From an uncultured Lachnospiraceae bacterium (GTDB taxonomy: Bacteria > Bacillota > Clostridia > Lachnospirales > Lachnospiraceae): a stretch of 52,636 bases of DNA. Positions 33,833 to 42,252 of the stretch are shown in pieces. The position numbers and the translations under genes are program-made. The notes beneath the pieces are model-generated. The model had not been told where the DNA came from. It was given only the letters and a program-made list of their open reading frames with translations, and made no database searches. The stretch covers positions 1 through 52,636 of the forward strand of contig CAJUQO010000019.1 of assembly GCA_910588295.1 (NCBI GenBank), in the 5' to 3' direction. Each line of letters begins with the position of its first letter. The stretch's first letter is position 1.

Positions 33833-36073
33833 TTGGAGATACTGGAAGGATATGTGGAGCATATCATATTCCGCAATGAGGACAATGGATATACGGTGCT
33901 GGAGGCTGTAAGCGGCGGTGAGGAGATCACCTGCGTGGGCAGCTTTCGCTTTATTAATGAGGGAGAGACTGTGGAGTTTCGCGGCGAGTATGTGGATCAT
34001 GCCGCTTATGGCCGCCAGTTCAGGGTCTCGGAATATGAGCTGAAAATGCCGGAGGATACCCAGTCCATAGAGAGGTATCTGGGATCCGGAAATATTAAAG
34101 GCGTGGGAAAGGCCCTGGCGGCCAGAATTGTCAGACATTTTGGCAAAGATACCCTCCGTGTCATGGAAGAAGAGCCTGAACGTCTCACCGAGGTGAAAGG
34201 GATCAGCGAGCGCATTGCCAGGGAGATTTCCGCCCAGGTGGAGGAAAAGGCGGATCTGCGGAATGTCATGCTGTTTTTGCAGCAGTACGGGATCTCGGTA
34301 ACACTGGGGGCTAGGCTGTATAAACGGTATGGCAGCAGCGTGTGCGGTATACTGAAGGAGAATCCTTATCGTCTGGCGGATGAGGTACAGGGGATAGGTT
34401 TTAAGATGGCCGATGAAATTGCAGGCAGGATCGGGATTCGTACAGACTCGGACTACCGGATTCGCAGCGGCCTTTTTTATACACTGACCCAGGCGGCGGC
34501 AGAGGGGCATATGTATCTGCCGAGATCCGTGCTCACGGCCCGGGCGGCCTCCCTGCTGGGCCTGGAGCCGGAGTGGATGGATAAATGCCTGATGGATCTG
34601 GCCCTCGAGCGTAAGGTCATCATAAAGGAGCAGGGCGGAGAGTCTGCCGTATATGCCCGCCAGTACTATCATATTGAGTTGGATACGGCCAGGCTTCTTC
34701 GGGAATTGAATATTGCGGAGGCGGAGGCAGACGGTTCCGTTGCCTCAAGTATCCGCGCTATTGAGAAGGATACAGGTATCGTGCTGGACGGGCTTCAGAG
34801 GAAAGCCGTAGAAACAGCGGCGGGCCGGGGAATCTTTATCCTTACGGGAGGCCCGGGCACCGGGAAGACGACCACCATTAATACCATGATACGGCTGTTT
34901 ATGCGGGAGGGCCTGCATATCGCTCTGGCAGCGCCCACGGGCCGGGCGGCCAAGCGCATGACGGAGACCACGGGCTATGAGGCCCAGACGATACATCGGC
35001 TGTTGGAAGTGAACGGCGGTGTGGAGGAGGATCAGAGCAGGGGAGCGGTACAATTTGAGCGGAACGCCCAGAATCCCCTGGAATACGACGTGGTCATCAT
35101 TGATGAGATGTCTATGGTGGATATTTTTCTGATGCACAGCCTTCTGGAGGCTGTGACTGTGGGTACAAGGCTTATTCTGGCCGGGGATGTCAATCAGCTG
35201 CCCAGCGTGGGCCCCGGGCAGGTTCTTAAGGATATGATCGTTTCAGGGGCTTTCAGCGTGGTGGAACTTACCAGAATCTTCCGCCAGGCGGCGGAAAGCG
35301 ATATTATTGTGAATGCCCACAGGATTAACGGGGGAGAACCGGTGTCCCTGGATAATAAAAGCCGTGATTTCTTTTTCCTGAAACGTTATGACGCGGATAC
35401 GGTTATACGGGTCATGCTGACCCTGGTGACAAAAAAACTCCCCCAATATGTGGATGCGGGCATTCTGGATATTCAGGTGCTGACGCCGATGCGCAAGGGT
35501 CTCCTGGGCGCAGGGCGGCTGAATGAGATCTTGCAGATGGTGCTGAATCCCCGGTCGCCTAAGAAAAGAGAGCGGGAAACCTCTTCGGGCCTTTTCCGGG
35601 AGGGTGACAAGGTGATGCAGATCAGGAACGATTATCAGCTTGAGTGGGAGATCCGGGATCGTTACGGTATACCCGTGGAGAAGGGCATGGGGGTGTTCAA
35701 CGGGGATATCGGCATGGTGAAGGAGATTAATACGGCTGCCGAACTGGTGACGGTGGAGTATGATGATAAAAAATGCGTGGAATATTCTTTTAAGCAGCTG
35801 GACGAGCTGGAGCTGGCTTATGCGATTACGATCCACAAATCCCAGGGCAGCGAGTATCCGGCGGTGGTGATCCCTCTGCTTACCGGCCCCCGGATGCTGA
35901 TGAACCGCAACCTTCTGTACACAGCGGTCACAAGAGCCAGGAAATGCGTGACTCTGGTGGGAAGCGAGGAGGTGTTCGGCGCCATGATTGCCAATCGGAC
36001 GGAGCAGAACCGTTATACATCCCTGCGGCGGCGTATTGAGGAGCTGGAAGGGCACGAAGCGGGGGACGCCTGA
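33833..36073 (+). CDS. recD2: RecD2-type ATP-dependent DNA helicase
   Basis: A 5'-3' superfamily 1B helicase acting outside RecBC, in repair and replication-fork maintenance. The 746-residue length is typical. The N-terminal OB-like and helix-hairpin-helix region (LGSGNIKGVGKALAARIV) is followed by Walker A GGPGTGKTTT near residue 340, AAPTGRAAKRM, Walker B IIDEMSMVD, and late motifs AYAITIHKSQGSEYP and LLYTAVTRARK. The start is TTG 33833, preceded by AAAGAGGA. It gives the canonical MEILEGYVEHI-type N-terminus and there is no ATG or GTG close by, so a low-efficiency start is likely. Confidence 0.95.
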   Translation: MEILEGYVEHIIFRNEDNGYTVLEAVSGGEEITCVGSFRFINEGETVEFRGEYVDHAAYGRQFRVSEYELKMPEDTQSIERYLGSGNIKGVGKALAARIVRHFGKDTLRVMEEEPERLTEVKGISERIAREISAQVEEKADLRNVMLFLQQYGISVTLGARLYKRYGSSVCGILKENPYRLADEVQGIGFKMADEIAGRIGIRTDSDYRIRSGLFYTLTQAAAEGHMYLPRSVLTARAASLLGLEPEWMDKCLMDLALERKVIIKEQGGESAVYARQYYHIELDTARLLRELNIAEAEADGSVASSIRAIEKDTGIVLDGLQRKAVETAAGRGIFILTGGPGTGKTTTINTMIRLFMREGLHIALAAPTGRAAKRMTETTGYEAQTIHRLLEVNGGVEEDQSRGAVQFERNAQNPLEYDVVIIDEMSMVDIFLMHSLLEAVTVGTRLILAGDVNQLPSVGPGQVLKDMIVSGAFSVVELTRIFRQAAESDIIVNAHRINGGEPVSLDNKSRDFFFLKRYDADTVIRVMLTLVTKKLPQYVDAGILDIQVLTPMRKGLLGAGRLNEILQMVLNPRSPKKRERETSSGLFREGDKVMQIRNDYQLEWEIRDRYGIPVEKGMGVFNGDIGMVKEINTAAELVTVEYDDKKCVEYSFKQLDELELAYAITIHKSQGSEYPAVVIPLLTGPRMLMNRNLLYTAVTRARKCVTLVGSEEVFGAMIANRTEQNRYTSLRRRIEELEGHEAGDA

Positions 36074-36110
36074 GAAACGGACAGAGAGTGTGTCGGGGAG
36101 AAAGGCGTGA

Positions 36111-36821
36111 ATGTACATAACAAAACATATAGTAGATGCTTTGTATCCTCCGGCCTGTCCGCTCTGCGGAAGGCTGCTGGAAACAGAAGGGACAGTGTGC
36201 GCCCGGTGCAGATCCGAGCTGCGGGTAGTGGGGGAACCCCGCTGCATGCGCTGCGGAAGGCCTCTTCAGGACGAAAGCGGGGAGTATTGTCCCGACTGCG
36301 TATCGATGCGTCATTGGTTTGACCGGGGGGTGGGGGTGTTCCCCTATCAATCTGCTGTCCGCCGGATGGTTATGGATCTTAAATTCAGGGGAAAGACGGC
36401 CAATGCCCGTCTGCTGGGCCGGTGGATGGCGGCCTATGTAAAGCCGGAGCTGCCGCTGTGGCGGCCCGATGTGCTGGTTCCGGTGCCTCTGCATCCCCGA
36501 AAACTCCGGAAGAGAGGCTACAACCAGGCCCGGCTTTTGGCCGAGGGTGTGGGGGCGGCTTTGGGCCTGCCGGTGGATGCCCGCCTGGTACGGCGTAAAA
36601 ACAGCACGGAGGCCCAGATGCGCCTGGGACGCCTGGCCCGGCAGAGAAACCTTGAGCAGGCCTTTGCCATCGGGAAGGGCAGGAAGGCCCGCGGGAATAT
36701 CCTGCTGGTGGATGATATCTATACCACGGGCAGTACGGTGGATGCCATTGCCCGCGTTCTCAAGGAAAACGGGGCAGGGAAAGTATATGTACTGACAGCC
36801 TGCATCGGGTCAGACTTCTAA
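36111..36821 (+). CDS. comF: ComF-family amidophosphoribosyltransferase-like protein
   Basis: A 236-residue protein with an N-terminal double zinc finger (CPLC/CARC and CMRC/CPDC in the first 65 residues) and a C-terminal phosphoribosyltransferase domain. The domain has the PRPP loop LLVDDIYTTGSTV near residue 200. ComF proteins contribute to DNA uptake in competent bacteria and to recombination-related functions in others; the enzymatic substrate is not settled. ATG 36111 lies 37 bases after recD2 and GGGGAGAAAGG precedes it, so both are probably co-transcribed. No comFA helicase is next to it, as is common in Clostridia. Confidence 0.92.
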   Translation: MYITKHIVDALYPPACPLCGRLLETEGTVCARCRSELRVVGEPRCMRCGRPLQDESGEYCPDCVSMRHWFDRGVGVFPYQSAVRRMVMDLKFRGKTANARLLGRWMAAYVKPELPLWRPDVLVPVPLHPRKLRKRGYNQARLLAEGVGAALGLPVDARLVRRKNSTEAQMRLGRLARQRNLEQAFAIGKGRKARGNILLVDDIYTTGSTVDAIARVLKENGAGKVYVLTACIGSDF

Positions 36822-36829
36822 AAAGGTCT

Positions 36830-36858
36830 TTTCCTGTGTATGGTTTTGTGATACAATG
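36830..36858 (+). promoter_or_regulatory. Weak promoter candidate before the membrane-protein/cdaA genes
   Basis: TTTTCC (36830-36835), a 17-base spacer and TACAAT (36853-36858) lie in the 153-base gap after comF. Both boxes are imperfect. No other promoter-like site is seen in this gap, which holds no gene. Confidence 0.35.
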
Positions 36859-36974
36859 AAATTTGATAATTATTCGGCACAGGCCAAAGCGTTTCACAAA
36901 AGGAATGCGGCGGTGTGTAAGAATATCATTCGGGGGGCAAAAAGCGGGATATCCGCAGAGTGGAGGAGCCGCAT

Positions 36975-37394
36975 ATGGATGTAAAGAGAATCCGCAGAAT
37001 GGTAAGAGTGGAGAGGCTGATATGCCGAGATGCCCATGAGGAGCTGAAAATTGCCCGCTATTACCGCAGCGATTATCTTGGCATGATGCTTTTGAAAAAT
37101 TTTTTCCTCGTCACGGTGGGGTATATGATTCTCATAGGACTGTATCTGGCCGAGAAGGGAGACGCATTGCTGGAGGGCATTTATGTGTCCGATCTGGCAT
37201 TTATGATTACGATGGGCGTCGGCGGTTATATATTGCTGCTGCTTCTATATTCTGTGCTGACTTATATGATATGCACGCTCCGTTTTGCCAAGGCAAAGAA
37301 GCTGGAGCGCTATCTGGATCATCAGCTTGAGATTTTGCAGAAAGAAGATCCTACGGAAACAGGTGCGGAACATCCGGGAAGAGGTACTGTATGA
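36975..37394 (+). CDS. Small membrane protein of unknown function
   Basis: A 139-residue protein that I cannot assign to a named family. It starts with a basic helical segment (KRIRRMVRVERL), then has two membrane spans (about 45-65 and 78-105) and a charged cytoplasmic tail. ATG 36975 follows GGAGGAG. Its stop overlaps the start of the next membrane protein (ATGA), so the two are translationally coupled and may form a complex. The next gene after that pair is the diadenylate cyclase cdaA, which suggests a role at the membrane linked to c-di-AMP or envelope homeostasis. That link is context only. Confidence 0.75.
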   Translation: MDVKRIRRMVRVERLICRDAHEELKIARYYRSDYLGMMLLKNFFLVTVGYMILIGLYLAEKGDALLEGIYVSDLAFMITMGVGGYILLLLLYSVLTYMICTLRFAKAKKLERYLDHQLEILQKEDPTETGAEHPGRGTV

Positions 37395-38536
37395 AAGGTT
37401 TATTAGGTTTCAGGGAAAGGTGTATATCGTTTTCGGAAGAATACGGTTTTATACTGGTTCCTATTTGCAAATTTGCCGTGGCATTTGCGGCATTTCGAAT
37501 GATAAATTCGGCATTAGGATATATGGCGCAGATGAATAATCTGTTTCTTGTGCTGCTTATGTCGCTGATCAGCGCTGTGACGCCTGTGCCTGTTATGGTT
37601 CTTCTGGCAGGGCTTCTGGTGGTGGTGCAGTGTTACGCTATCCATTTTCTGGTGGCGGTTTTCATGCTGGTGGTTTTTTTCTTGCTGTATATATTTTTTC
37701 TCCGCTTTGCCCCCCATACGGGACTGGCGCTGATCCTGATGCCCATTGCCTGTAAGATTGGCGTACCCTCCGTGCTTCCGGTGGCCTGTGGGCTGCTGGG
37801 AGGACCCGCGGGTGTGATCGGCGTCTGCGGCGGCGGTGTCATCTACAGCGCCCTGTCGGTGGTTATCCAGAATGCCCCTTCTCTGCAGAAGGGTACTTCA
37901 TCGGGCTCCCTTTCGGTGATGGTTCAGGAGGCGCTGCCGTTACTGACCCTGTTGCTGGACGGCCTACTGAAGAATGCGGAGATGGTGTTGATGCTGATTG
38001 CGCTGGCGGCCACTCTGCTGATTGTGTACTTTGTGCGCCGGATGTCCATGGACTATTCCTGGCATGCGGCTATTATGGGCGGAACCCTGGCCTATGCAGT
38101 ATTGATTCTGGCGGGCGGTTTTTTCATGGATACGGAGGTTTCTTTTCTGCAGCTTTTTCTTTCCGCGGCGGCGGCTGTCGCAGTAGGGGAGGGAATATGT
38201 TTTTTCCGTTTTCAGGTGGATTATTCCTCGACACAGCATCTGCAGTTTGAGGATGACGAATATTATTATTATGTAAAAGCTGTACCTAAGACAGAATGGC
38301 TGGAGAAACAGCGCCAGAAAACAAAGAAGGCGGCGCAAAAGAAAACAGTGCAGAGCCGGCCGATGGCTGTCAAATCTCCGGGAAACCAAATGGCCCCGAT
38401 TTCTCCTCCTGCCCAGGCAGCTTTGGAAACCCATGCAGAGCATCGGCGCCCGGCGCCCGCCGATCCGCTGGAGATGCCGGCGGTGGATTTTCGTAACCAG
38501 CTTGAGGAGACATTGAGGAATATACAGGACATATAA
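37391..38536 (+). CDS. Polytopic membrane protein of unknown function
   Basis: A 381-residue protein with about eight to nine hydrophobic spans in residues 20-280. These include glycine-rich ones (LPVACGLLGGPAGVIGVCGGGVIYSAL is one continuous segment, given here only for its Gly pattern). A hydrophilic tail of about 100 residues follows. The tail begins with an acidic, tyrosine-rich stretch (FEDDEYYYYVKAVPK) and is then rich in Lys, Gln, Pro and Ala, ending in NQLEETLRNIQDI. I do not recognise a transport family. ATG 37391 overlaps the preceding gene. The stop lies about 10-18 bases before cdaA, so all three are probably one operon. Confidence 0.8.
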   Translation: MKGLLGFRERCISFSEEYGFILVPICKFAVAFAAFRMINSALGYMAQMNNLFLVLLMSLISAVTPVPVMVLLAGLLVVVQCYAIHFLVAVFMLVVFFLLYIFFLRFAPHTGLALILMPIACKIGVPSVLPVACGLLGGPAGVIGVCGGGVIYSALSVVIQNAPSLQKGTSSGSLSVMVQEALPLLTLLLDGLLKNAEMVLMLIALAATLLIVYFVRRMSMDYSWHAAIMGGTLAYAVLILAGGFFMDTEVSFLQLFLSAAAAVAVGEGICFFRFQVDYSSTQHLQFEDDEYYYYVKAVPKTEWLEKQRQKTKKAAQKKTVQSRPMAVKSPGNQMAPISPPAQAALETHAEHRRPAPADPLEMPAVDFRNQLEETLRNIQDI

Positions 38537-38554
38537 AGAGAGGGCGTGATACTT

Positions 38555-39445
38555 TTGGAAAGTATTTTAGTGATGCTGAGAGAAAATTTCCCCAGTATTT
38601 CCCCGCCGGAGACGGTTGAATTTATTGATATAGTCCAGATACTGCTGATTGCCGTATTTGTTTACTATTTTATGCTCTGGATCAAGAGTACCAGGGCTTA
38701 TACGCTGTTAAAAGGAATTTTAATGATTGTCCTGTTTTTGCTGGTGGCGGCGGTCACGGGGATGGAGACGATCCTTTGGATATGCCGGAATCTCAGTACC
38801 GTCGTTTTAGTGGCCCTTGTGATCATCTTTCAGCCGGAGTTGCGGCGTGTCCTGGAACAGTTGGGAGAAAAGCGGATATTGTCGTTGGTTCCCTTTGACG
38901 CATCAAAGGAAAGCGATCAGAAGATCAGTGATGAGTCCATTGATGAGCTGGTACGGGCCGCCTATGAGATGGGAGAGGTGAAGACAGGGGCTCTGATCGT
39001 GCTGGAAAACGCCATCAATCTGAGGGAGTATGAAAAGACAGGTATTGAGGTGGACGCGCGGATTACGAGCCAGCTTCTGATTAACATATTCGAGCACAAT
39101 ACGCCGCTCCACGACGGCGCTGTGCTGGTGCGCAATGATCGGATACAGTCGGCCACTTGTTATCTGCCTCTCAGTGATAATCCCTCCCTCAACAAGAACC
39201 TGGGCACGAGGCACAGGGCGGCCGTGGGTATCAGTGAGGTCAGCGATGCGCTGACCATCGTTGTATCCGAGGAAACCGGCCGGGTCTCATACACACTGAA
39301 AGGGGCAATCCGTACCAACGTGGCTCCCAACGAGCTTCGGGAACAGTTGAAAAAGCTCCAGGATCCGGGGCTGGCGCGGGATACGGAGAAAAAGAGAAGA
39401 ATATGGAAAGGACGTGACGGCATTGAAAAAACGGCTGAAAAATAA
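38555..39445 (+). CDS. cdaA: Diadenylate cyclase CdaA
   Basis: Makes c-di-AMP from two ATP at the membrane. About 296 residues: three N-terminal spans (residues 25-90), then the DAC (DisA_N) domain with the catalytic DGA in TPLHDGAVLV and RHR in LGTRHRAAVG. The family landmark IIFQPELRRVLEQLG precedes the domain. Start codon choice is open: TTG 38555 lies 10 bases after AGAGAGGG, whereas GTG 38546 is too close to it; ATG 38572 is also in frame. The YbbR gene follows with a 32-base overlap, the conserved cdaA-cdaR order. c-di-AMP controls potassium, osmolyte and wall homeostasis in Firmicutes. Confidence 0.95.
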   Translation: MESILVMLRENFPSISPPETVEFIDIVQILLIAVFVYYFMLWIKSTRAYTLLKGILMIVLFLLVAAVTGMETILWICRNLSTVVLVALVIIFQPELRRVLEQLGEKRILSLVPFDASKESDQKISDESIDELVRAAYEMGEVKTGALIVLENAINLREYEKTGIEVDARITSQLLINIFEHNTPLHDGAVLVRNDRIQSATCYLPLSDNPSLNKNLGTRHRAAVGISEVSDALTIVVSEETGRVSYTLKGAIRTNVAPNELREQLKKLQDPGLARDTEKKRRIWKGRDGIEKTAEK

Positions 39446-40721
39446 TATTTTGCTGAAATGCGTGTCGGTCCTGATCGCCATAATGATTTGGCTGTTTGTG
39501 GTAAACATTAATGATCCGGTGGTAGACAGAACATACACAGGCATACCTGTAAAGGTCATTAACGGGGCTTATATAGAGAGTAGCGGAAATATGTATCGCC
39601 TGGATGACGAACAGCAGACGGTGACGGTGACTCTCCATGGGAACAGTTCAAAGGTAGCCCGGCGGAATGATGATATTACGGCGGTGGCGGATCTGACGCA
39701 GATCGTTGACATGAATTCTTCCCCGATCATGGTGCCTGTGACAGTGACCTGCCCTGGTGTCAATGCGGAAGATATTTCGGTGACTCCGGTGACAATCAAA
39801 GTAGATATTGAGGAAAAACTGACCCAGAGCTTTATCATTGCCGTGAATACCGGAGATACAGCGCCGGGGCAGGGATATGAGATTGGCCAGGCCTATGCTA
39901 ATCCGGAGAAGGTTTCCATCGGCGGGCCGGAATCTATCGTCAGTAAGATTGACCGGGTGGTGGCCAGCGTCAGTGTGGCGGGTCTGACAGGCAACAGTGT
40001 GCGTAAGGCGGATCTTGTCATATATGACAGGAACGGCGATATCATGACGGAATCCCAGACAAAATATCTGACCTTTGATACAGGTGATCCGGAAGTGGAG
40101 GTCAATGTGGAGCTGTGGAAAACTCAGAGTGACGTTGTTTTTGACGTACAGGTCGGCGGTACACCGGCGGAGGGATATATGCTGGAGTCTGTGGATACGA
40201 CGCCGGATACCATCACGGTTGCCGGGACGAAGGATGCCCTGGAAAGTTTGCGGGAAAAAGATCTGAAGATCACTGTCCCGGGCAAATATGTGGATATTCA
40301 GGGGCTGAATCAGAATACGGAGATCAAAGTGGATTTGGATGAAATCCTTCCCGATGATCTGAAACTGGCGTCTAATATGGCCGATTCCATTATTGTGGAT
40401 GTGACAATTATTCCCCAGGGAAGCCGCCAGGTCAACTGTATTTCCACGGATATTGCGGTAGATAATCTGCGGCCGGGTCTGCAGCTTGTATATGACCAGA
40501 AGGAAGTGGTGGTCACGGTCAAGGGTATGCCGGATGCGCTCAAAGCCATCAGGCCGGAACAGATTAAGCTGTCCATTGATCTGGACGGCAAGGAAGCCGG
40601 TGATTATACAGTGCCGGTGACAGTGGCGCTGCCGGCAGGGTTTACCCTGGTGGATACGGTGTCTGCCACAGTGCATTTGAGTGAGAAGGAAGAAATTCAG
40701 TCTGGAATAGATATAGAGTAG
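39414..40721 (+). CDS. cdaR: YbbR-domain protein, CdaA regulator (CdaR-like)
   Basis: Membrane-anchored partner of CdaA, 435 residues. A single N-terminal span (LLKCVSVLIAIMIWLFVVNI, residues 14-33) is followed by extracytoplasmic YbbR repeats, at least three and possibly four. These are recognisable as recurring segments such as TVTLHGNSSKV, KVSIGGPESIVSKIDRVVA, TITVAGTKDALESL and VVTVKGMPDALKAI. CdaR modulates cyclase activity from outside the membrane in other Firmicutes. The start is GTG 39414 inside the end of cdaA, with GGAAAGGA just ahead, so synthesis is coupled to the cyclase. Confidence 0.93.
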   Translation: MTALKKRLKNNILLKCVSVLIAIMIWLFVVNINDPVVDRTYTGIPVKVINGAYIESSGNMYRLDDEQQTVTVTLHGNSSKVARRNDDITAVADLTQIVDMNSSPIMVPVTVTCPGVNAEDISVTPVTIKVDIEEKLTQSFIIAVNTGDTAPGQGYEIGQAYANPEKVSIGGPESIVSKIDRVVASVSVAGLTGNSVRKADLVIYDRNGDIMTESQTKYLTFDTGDPEVEVNVELWKTQSDVVFDVQVGGTPAEGYMLESVDTTPDTITVAGTKDALESLREKDLKITVPGKYVDIQGLNQNTEIKVDLDEILPDDLKLASNMADSIIVDVTIIPQGSRQVNCISTDIAVDNLRPGLQLVYDQKEVVVTVKGMPDALKAIRPEQIKLSIDLDGKEAGDYTVPVTVALPAGFTLVDTVSATVHLSEKEEIQSGIDIE

Positions 40722-40739
40722 GAGATGAGATAATAGATT

Positions 40740-41006
40740 ATGGTAAGTAGAAAATTAGTCATTCGATATCCGTCGGGGCTGGAATTGGAGCAGGCAGGGG
40801 AGATCTGTAAAAAAGCCATGCAGTATAAATCCCTGATTACTTTTGCTAATCCGGATGGAACGGCTAACGTAAAGAGCGTGCTGAGTGTACTGGGCTCCTG
40901 TGTCCGGGGAGGGGATGAGATAGAGCTTTTCTGTGACGGCGTGGATGAAGTCGAGGCGCTGCAGGCTCTTACCGAACTGATTACAGGGGGCGGAGGTAGC
41001 CTGTAA
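40740..41006 (+). CDS. Crh-like HPr paralogue lacking the catalytic His
   Basis: An 88-residue HPr-fold protein with normal HPr length. The active-site loop GLHARPA of HPr reads GLELEQA here, so position 15 is Glu instead of the PTS-phosphorylated His and Arg17 is also lost. Ser46 in NVKSVLSVLG is kept at exactly the HPr position. This is the pattern of Crh, which is phosphorylated only at Ser46 by HPr kinase and acts with CcpA. It should not carry phosphate in the PTS. It begins 18 bases after the YbbR gene, so a link between carbon state and c-di-AMP or envelope functions is possible, though this is inference. AGGAGATGAG lies upstream of the ATG. Confidence 0.85.
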   Translation: MVSRKLVIRYPSGLELEQAGEICKKAMQYKSLITFANPDGTANVKSVLSVLGSCVRGGDEIELFCDGVDEVEALQALTELITGGGGSL

Positions 41007-41077
41007 GACGGCCTGGGGACAAAGCGGCCGCACAGAAATGATGGAGCCGGGTATGACGGCAAAAGAGGAGAACTGTC

Positions 41078-42244
41078 ATGTATGTAAATAAAAGAAAACG
41101 CATAGCTGTACGGCTGCTGGCGGCGGTTATGTGCGGAGTATTTGCCGGCACAGCGGCCGGGGCTGCGCTCTATTGGCAGGTGTGCCGGGAGACGCCTTTG
41201 CACACTGAGGAAGTGCCGGTAGATATACTGCCGGAGACGATCCCCTCCGCTTTTACCTATACGGTTTCGGATATATCACGGGAAGTGATGCCGGCGGTGG
41301 TGGCAATCACCAATACGTCGGTGCAGGAGCTGGAAACCTTTTTTGGGTATTCACGTTCCTATGAGAGCGTGGGGCTGGGATCCGGTATTATCATAGGGGC
41401 AAATGAAAAAGAGCTTTATATTGCCACGAACAATCATGTGATATCGAATTCCCGTACGCTCAGCGTTGCATTCATTGACGGGGCGGCGTCCTCTGCCACG
41501 GTGAAGGGAACCGATCAGGACAATGATCTGGCGGTGATCGCCGTACAGCTGTCTTCCCTGGAAGAGGAGACGAAGAATACCGTCCGCACGGCGGTGTTGG
41601 GGGATTCCACCAAGGTGGAGGTAGGTCAGCAGGTGGTGGTTATCGGTAATGCCCTGGGATATGGTCAGTCCGTGACCTCGGGCTGTGTCAGTGCTCTGGA
41701 CCGCAGATTGATCGGTGAGGAGCCGGGTATTACGTTGATTCAGACTGACGCGGCCATCAATCCAGGCAACAGCGGCGGCGCGCTCCTGAATATGAAAGGG
41801 GAATTGATTGGTATCAGTTCTGCCAAATACGCCTCTTACGATGTGGAGGGGATGGGATATGCGATCCCTATCAGTACGGCCAGCCCGATTCTGGAGGATC
41901 TGATTCAGATAGAGACCCGTGATAAAGTGCCTGAGAACAGGGCGGCTTATCTTGGCGTGGTCTGCAGGGATGTGGTTGCGGAGGTGGCCGAAGCTTACGG
42001 TATGCCCATGGGGGCTTATGTGGATGAGGTGCGGGAGTCGACGCCGGCGGAAGCCGCCGGAATTAAAGCGGGGGATATCATAGTGGCTTTTTCCAACCGC
42101 AAAATCCGATCCCGGGACGATTTGCTAGAGGCCCTGTCATATTATTCGGCGGGGGAGAGTGTGGATATAACCGTGCAGCGTACTGAGGAGGGCGAGTACA
42201 AAGAACAGACCTTCCATGTAATATTAGCTAAGAAAAAAACATGA
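41078..42244 (+). CDS. HtrA/DegP-like membrane-anchored serine protease
   Basis: Surface quality-control protease of 388 residues. An N-terminal anchor span (residues 10-31) is followed by the trypsin-like domain with H120 (TNNHVIS), D150 (DNDLAVI) and S232 (NPGNSGGALL). A C-terminal PDZ domain (about 295-380) has AYLGVVCRD and AGIKAGDIIVAF. The catalytic triad is intact. GAGGAG precedes ATG 41078. The gene lies 71 bases after the Crh-like gene and 8 bases before clpX, so it is likely co-transcribed with clpX, pairing extracytoplasmic and cytoplasmic proteolysis. Confidence 0.95.
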   Translation: MYVNKRKRIAVRLLAAVMCGVFAGTAAGAALYWQVCRETPLHTEEVPVDILPETIPSAFTYTVSDISREVMPAVVAITNTSVQELETFFGYSRSYESVGLGSGIIIGANEKELYIATNNHVISNSRTLSVAFIDGAASSATVKGTDQDNDLAVIAVQLSSLEEETKNTVRTAVLGDSTKVEVGQQVVVIGNALGYGQSVTSGCVSALDRRLIGEEPGITLIQTDAAINPGNSGGALLNMKGELIGISSAKYASYDVEGMGYAIPISTASPILEDLIQIETRDKVPENRAAYLGVVCRDVVAEVAEAYGMPMGAYVDEVRESTPAEAAGIKAGDIIVAFSNRKIRSRDDLLEALSYYSAGESVDITVQRTEEGEYKEQTFHVILAKKKT

Positions 42245-42252
42245 GGTAAAGT

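Noticed and set aside
36880..36905. Possible CcpA (cre) site in AAAGCGTTTCAC
   Set aside because: Only one half fits the consensus; the TG start of the left half is missing.
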